Assembly (NCBI RefSeq): GCF_902635505.1
Contig: NC_045426.1
Coordinates: 672,671,087 to 672,735,086 of the forward strand
DNA: 64,000 bases
Source: Sarcophilus harrisii
Lineage: Eukaryota; Chordata; Mammalia; Dasyuromorphia; Dasyuridae
Direction of reading: 5' to 3'
This document shows positions 59,231 through 64,000 of the stretch, piece after piece. Both the position numbers and the translations under genes were made by a program. A model generated the notes under the pieces. It was not told the origin of the DNA, made no database searches, and worked only from the letters and a program-made list of their open reading frames with translations. Each line of letters begins with the position of its first letter. The stretch's first letter is position 1.

Positions 59231-61556
59231 GCTACAAGAGATTTTTTTTTAAAAAAATGTTAATAGCTTTTTATTTACAAGTTATATGCACGGGTAATTT
59301 TACAGCATTGACAATTGCCAACCTTTTGTTCCAATTTTTCCCCTCCTTCCGCCCACCCCCTCCCCTAGATGGGAGGATGACCAATACATGTTAAATATAT
59401 TAAAATATAAATTGAATACAAAATAAGTATACATGTCCAAACCATTATTTTGCTGTACAAAAAGAATCGGACTCTGAAATATTGTATAATTAGCCTGTGA
59501 AGGAAATCAAAAAATGCATTCAGGCAAAAATATAGGTATTGGGAATTCTATGTAATGGTTCTTAGTCATCTCTCAGAATTCTTTCACTGGGTGTAGCTGG
59601 TTCAATTCATTACTACTCCATTGGAAATGATTTGGTTCATCTCATTGCTGAAGAGGGTCACGTCCATCAGAATCAATCATCATATAATATTGTTGTTGAA
59701 GTATATAATGATCTCCTGGTCCTGCTCATTTCACTCAGCATCAGTTCATATAAGTCTCTCCAGGACTTTCTGAAATCATCCTGTTGGTCATTTCTTACAG
59801 AACAATAATATTCCATATTTACATACCACAATTTATTAAGCCATTCTCCAATTGATGGGCATCTACTCAGTTTCTAGTTTCTGGCCACTACAAAGAGGGC
59901 TGCCACAAACATTCTTGTATATACAGGTCCCTTTCCCTTCTTTAAGATCTCTTTGGGATATAAGCCCAGTAGTGACACTGGTGGGTCAAAGGGTATGCAG
60001 TTTGATAACTTTTTGAGTATGGTTCCAAATTGCTCTCCGGAATGGTTGGATATATTCACAATTCTACCAACAATGTATTAGTGTCCCTGTTTTTCCCACA
60101 TCCCCTCCAACATTCTGCATTATCTTTCCCTGTCATTCTAGCCAGTGTGACAGGTGTGTAGTGGTATCTCAGAGTTGTCTTAATTTGCATTTCTCTGATT
60201 AATAATGACTTGGAGCATCTTTTCATATGGCTAGAAATAGTGTCAATTTCTTCGTCTGAGAATTGTCTGTTCATATCCTTTGACTATTTATCAATTGGAG
60301 AATGGCTTGATTTCTTACAAATTAGAGTCAATTCTCTATATATTTTGGAAATGAGGCCTTTATCAGAACCTTTGACTGTAAAAATGATTTCCCAGTTTAT
60401 TGCTTCCCTTCTAATCTTGTCTGCATTGGTTTTGTTTGTACAAAAACTTTTCAATTTGATATAATCAAAATTTTCTATTTTGTGATCAGTAATGATCTCT
60501 AATTCTTCTTTGGTCATAAATTCCTTCCTCTTCCACAGGTCTGAGAGGTAAACTATCCTGTGTTCCTCTAATTTATTTATAATCTCATTCTTCATGCCTA
60601 GATCATGAACCCATTTGGACCTTATCTTGGTGTACGGTGTTAAGTGTGGGTCAATGCTTAGTTTCTGCCATACTAATTTCCAATTTTCCCAGCAATTTTT
60701 GTCAAACAGTGAGTTCTTATCACAAAAACTGGGGTCTTTGGGTTTGTCAAACACTAGAGTATTAAAGTTATTGACTGTTTTGTCCTTTGAACCTAACCTA
60801 TTCCACTGATCAACTAATCTATTTCTTAGCCAATACCAAATGGTTTTGGTAACTGCTACTTTATAATATAATTTTAGATCTGGTACACCTAGGCCACCTT
60901 CATTTGATTTTTTTTCATTAATTCTCTTGAAATTCTTGACCTTTTGTTTTTCCATATGAACTTTGTTGTTATTTTTTCTAGGTCATTAAAATAGTTTTTT
61001 GGGAGTCTGATTTACCAATCAGCGCTAAACAAATAGATTAGTTTAGGTAGTATTGTCATTTTTATTATATTTGCTTGCCCTATCCAAGAGCACTTAATAT
61101 TTTTCCAATTGATTAGATCAGACTTAATTTGTGTGGAAAGTGTTTTGTAATTTTGCTCATAAAGTTTCTGATTTTCCCTTGGCAGATGGATTCCTAAATA
61201 TTTTATACAATCAGTAGTTACTTTAAGTGGAATTTCTCTTTGTAACTCTGACTGTTGGATTTTGTTAGTGATATATAAGAATGCTGATGAGTTATGTGGG
61301 TTTATTTTATAACCAGCAACTTTGCTAAAGTTGTGGATTATTTCTAATAACTTTTTAGTAGAATCTCTGGGGTTCTCTAAGTATACCATCATATCATCAG
61401 CAAAGAGTGATAATTTGGTTTCATCATTGTCTATTCTTATTCCTTTAATCTCTTTTTCAATTCTTATTGCCACAGCTAGCATTTCTAATACAATATTGAA
61501 TAGTAATGGTGATAGTGGGCAACCTTGTTTCACTCCTGATGCTACAAGAGATTTTT
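59231..61556 (-). repeat. 5'-truncated antisense L1, 2.3 kb, with 16-bp target-site duplication
   Basis: The element (59247-61540) is flanked by GCTACAAGAGATTTTT at 59,231-59,246 and 61,541-61,556. On the minus strand it starts inside the ORF2 reverse transcriptase (KQGCPLSPLLFNIVLEMLA). It keeps the catalytic FADD box at 61,404-61,393, the thumb region (KYLGIHL), then a 223-codon frame at 60,955-60,284 (FKRINEKKSNEGGLGVPDLK), the cysteine-rich C-terminus and the 3' UTR. The frame is broken at a few places only, so it is one of the younger L1s here. Confidence 0.93.
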
Positions 61557-62145
61557 ATTTTCTCCATTATTGAATATACTTAAAACATTTATATTTTGAA
61601 TCCACTCAGGCTTTATTTTAGTTCTACCCAAACTTATATTTTGGCTTTAACCAAATTCTATTGAATGTCTATATTTACTGATAACCACTTCAATCTCTCT
61701 TACTTTTAAGTTGGTGGGTTTGTGTGGAGATAACCCTTATTTAAATCCTATATACAATATAAACTTTGCAGAATCTAGACAAGATGAAGCCACATCCTTT
61801 CTAGCCCACTCACTCTTACCAAATAAATTTCTTTCTAAAACTCTTTCAGATTTTGGAGTTTGTTCTTGTTAATAACAATTTTCATCTGCTGGAATCCAAG
61901 TTAAAATATTCCCTTCTACAGGAAGCCTTTTGCAACCCCTCAATTCTAGTACCTTTAAAGCCTCTGTTGATTATTTCCTATTTATCCTTTATATAGTTTG
62001 TTTGTATATAGTTATTTACCTTGTCTTCTCCATTAGATTGTAAGCTCCTGAGGGACTGTGTTTTGCCTTTCTTTGTATCCCCGGCATTTAGCACAGTGTA
62101 GTTATGTAGCACATAGTAGTTACTTAATAAATGCTTATTGGAGTC

Positions 62146-63132
62146 ATTGAACCTGGGGGCTGCTAAGTTAAAAGCAAGATTTGGTGCAGATGCTAGCAGT
62201 GGTTAAAGTGGGTGCCTCCTTCTACCCCATTTCTCTGCCCCTTCCCATCCTTTACCTAGTAGAAATACTTTAATTATGGACCTTGGGAAGGAGAGGGACA
62301 CTGCCTCGTATCTATGAGGCTGATCAGGACTCATTGACCTGAGGCCATCATTCATCAATAGATGAATGAAAAAAGAAAATTGCACAATGGAAAAGGAAAA
62401 ATTTTAAAAAGAGATAAAGGAACAGGGTAGGGAGGGAACACAGAAGGAATCCACAGGGATTTACAGCAATATGGAAACTTCAGTATCATTTAGTCCACCC
62501 CTTCCTTTACAATTTAAGAAAATGAGGCATAGAGAAGTTATGTCCTGTTGAAGGTTATATAAGTGACAAAACCAGTATTAAAATCAGGTCCTACAACTTT
62601 TTATGTTCAGTTCTTTTTCTCAGTGTTCAAGGAGAAGAGAGTAGAATAGTAAGAGAAGGATCTGGAGGCAAGGGCAATGTAAATCTTGTTTTCTTAGGAC
62701 AAAAGATTATTGCCTGTATTATTTGGTTTCACTTAATAAAGTTTAAAATTACAAGTTTTGTTTCAGAAGATTGGGAGGCTCTATTGTTTCACAAGATTGG
62801 CTCATATTTAGTTTGTAGCTCATGAAAACCCCAATATCTGTCCTATGAGCTGTTGTCTAGCCACAACTTCTATATGAGCTTTCCTAAAAGCTAGATAAAA
62901 AAGAGAAAACATAGCCTATACTTAGGAATGTGAGCACTCTATCTCAGTTTCAGAAAAAAGTAAAGAAATTGAGCCACAGAGAAAGAGATAGGTCACACCT
63001 ATTTCTCGACAAATTTGTAGGAGATGGTAGAAAAGCTAGGTTTAGTGGAGCAATTTATAGATGTTATTTGGAATCTAGCCCCTAGAGATGATACACAGAG
63101 ATCAGCTAATTGAACTCTCATTGTATAACTTT
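62146..63132. repeat. Spacer with a MIR-type fragment
   Basis: A MIR/THER-type piece lies at about 62,450-62,600 (ATTTAGTCCACCCCTTCCTT, AAAATGAGGCATAGAGAAGT). The remainder shows nothing that I can name. Confidence 0.5.
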
Positions 63133-63981
63133 GAAAGCATAAGTGATCAAGGTATATGAACAATTTTCAGATGACAAAATTCATCTATAGTTATATGAAA
63201 ATTTGTTCCAAATCACTGTTGATTAGAGAAATGCAAATTACAACATCTGAGGTACCACCTCATGCATTTCAGATTGGCTAAGATGACAGAAAAAATAATG
63301 ATAAATGTTGGAGGGAATGTGGGAAAATTGGGACACTACTGCATTGTTGGTGGAGTTATGAAATGATCCAATTATTCTGGAGAGCAATCTGGAACTGTGC
63401 TCAAAGGGCTATAATACTATGCATACTCTTTAACCCAACAGTGTATTTCTGGATCTGTATCCCAAGGAAATCATAAAGGAGGGAAAAGGTGTACAAAAAC
63501 ATGGGCAAAAATGTTTGTAGCAGCTTTTTTTGTGGTAGCAATGAATTGGAAAAATGAGTAGATGCCCATCAATTGGCTGAACAAGTTGTAGTATATGAAA
63601 GTAATGGAATATTATTGTTCTATAAAAAATGAACAACCTGATTTTAGAAAGGCACCAGGAATACATTGTACACAATAACAGCAAGAATGTGCGATGATCA
63701 ACTATGAAAGACTTGGTTCTCCTCAGGGGTTCATTGATCCAAAGGAATCCCAATAAACTTTGGGCAGAAAACGCCATCTGCATCCAGAAAAAAACTAAGG
63801 AGACTGAATGTAAATGAACACATGCTATGTTCACTTCTTTTTTCTGTTTTCTTTTTTTTTTTTTAATCTCTCCTATGATCTTTCCCTTTTGCGCTGATTT
63901 TTCTCTCATAATCGTTCATAAAGATTCATAAAGCAATATGTGTTTTAAAAAATGAATACTAAAAAAGAAAGCATAAGTGAT
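63133..63981 (+). repeat. L1 ORF2 end and 3' UTR with 15-bp target-site duplication
   Basis: The insert (63148-63966) lies between GAAAGCATAAGTGAT repeats (63,133-63,147 and 63,967-63,981). It carries broken ORF2 C-terminal sequence (TTAGAGAAATGCAAATTACA, TGCATTGTTGGTGGAGTTAT, ATTCTGGAGAGCAATCTGGA) and an A/T-rich 3' UTR. The coding part is more decayed than in the 3.1 kb copy, yet the duplication is perfect. Confidence 0.88.
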
Positions 63982-64000
63982 TTGTTCAAAATATCACAGG

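Larger units (their letters stand above)
53872..61884 (+). mobile_element. ERV-L-like provirus fossil, heavily interrupted
   Basis: Two similar LTR 3' ends in direct orientation bound the region: 53,884-53,935 and 61,822-61,880, both with AATAAATTTCT, then TCAGATTT.GG.GTT and CTTG. The sequence after the left one (TGGTGTTCAGAAC, 53,938) resembles a leucine-tRNA primer-binding site, as used by ERV-L. L2 sequence on both sides is interrupted exactly here. Inside are several L1 and SINE insertions and AT-rich sequence that may be internal retroviral DNA. It is old and broken in many places. The family call rests on weak signals. Confidence 0.4.
51290..62145 (+). repeat. One ancient L2 LINE dispersed over about 11 kb by later insertions
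   Basis: L2 ORF2 sequence is co-linear across these blocks: 51,290-51,441 and 51,612-51,825 (AGGCCATTTGCAAGAACTCC, CTTGCCGAGACAAACCTCTC), 51,930-51,997 (ACTGTATACAAACAAGTCCA), 52,727-53,871 (CCAAATTCCTTGAGAAGGCC, GCAGCCTTTGACACTATTGA, GGCAATCCCCAGCTCAG) and 61,885-62,145 (TTCTACAGGAAGCCTTTTGC, ending ATAGTAGTTACTTAATAAAT). Between them lie a SINE, an antisense L2 tail, the MAP2K7 exon 1 copy with an LTR, and an ERV-L-like fossil with L1s. Co-linearity is judged against other L2 copies in the window and the known L2 order. Confidence 0.7.

Overview
This window is nuclear DNA from a marsupial mammal. Three spliced or intronless host genes are mammalian, and the repeat load is typical of marsupials: several L1 lineages with G-rich 3' ends, tRNA/CORE-type SINEs starting GGGGCAGCTAGGTGG, RTE/BovB-like pieces and old L2 and MIR. 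The SINE and L1 types suggest an Australian lineage such as a dasyurid, but that is weaker inference. All three host genes are on the minus strand, so they are read from right to left. Layout by region: 1-5.0 kb is repeats. ACTL9, an intronless testis actin-like gene, lies at 5.07-6.33 kb. From 6.9 to 26.9 kb there is repeat-rich, AT-rich DNA. It holds an internally deleted Tigger1-like DNA transposon, a fragment of a cornichon (CNIH) retrocopy fused to an RTE-type SINE, a decayed L1 with 5' UTR, ORF1 and endonuclease region carrying a younger nested L1, an old antisense L1, and a conventional-actin processed pseudogene split by another L1. 26.9-29.4 kb is mostly unrecognised single-copy-looking DNA. 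The GC-rich 29.5-49.8 kb block holds TGFBR3L (about 29.5-32.95 kb) directly downstream of MAP2K7 (coding 36.55-49.10 kb, 3' UTR to about 33.5 kb, CpG-island promoter at 48.2-49.8 kb). From 50 to 62 kb, one ancient L2 is stretched over about 11 kb by later insertions: SINEs, a decayed duplicate of MAP2K7 exon 1, a solo LTR, an ERV-L-like fossil, and several L1s. A further L1 closes the window. MAP2K7 encodes MKK7, the JNK-specific MAP kinase kinase. All 11 constitutive coding exons were rebuilt from splice sites and give a 419-residue product. A conserved 48-nt cassette exon in intron 1 was also found; it inserts 16 residues into the JNK-docking region. TGFBR3L was rebuilt as six coding exons (signal peptide, ZP-C-like ectodomain, transmembrane helix, short tail). 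The MAP2K7-TGFBR3L order and orientation match human 19p13.2. Finding ACTL9 next, in place of SNAPC2, differs from the human order. No undescribed multi-gene system was found. The most unusual observations are the duplicated MAP2K7 exon 1 embedded in an L2 beside an LTR, the CNIH-SINE fusion, the Tigger1-like element in a marsupial, and two L1 insertions truncated at the same base.
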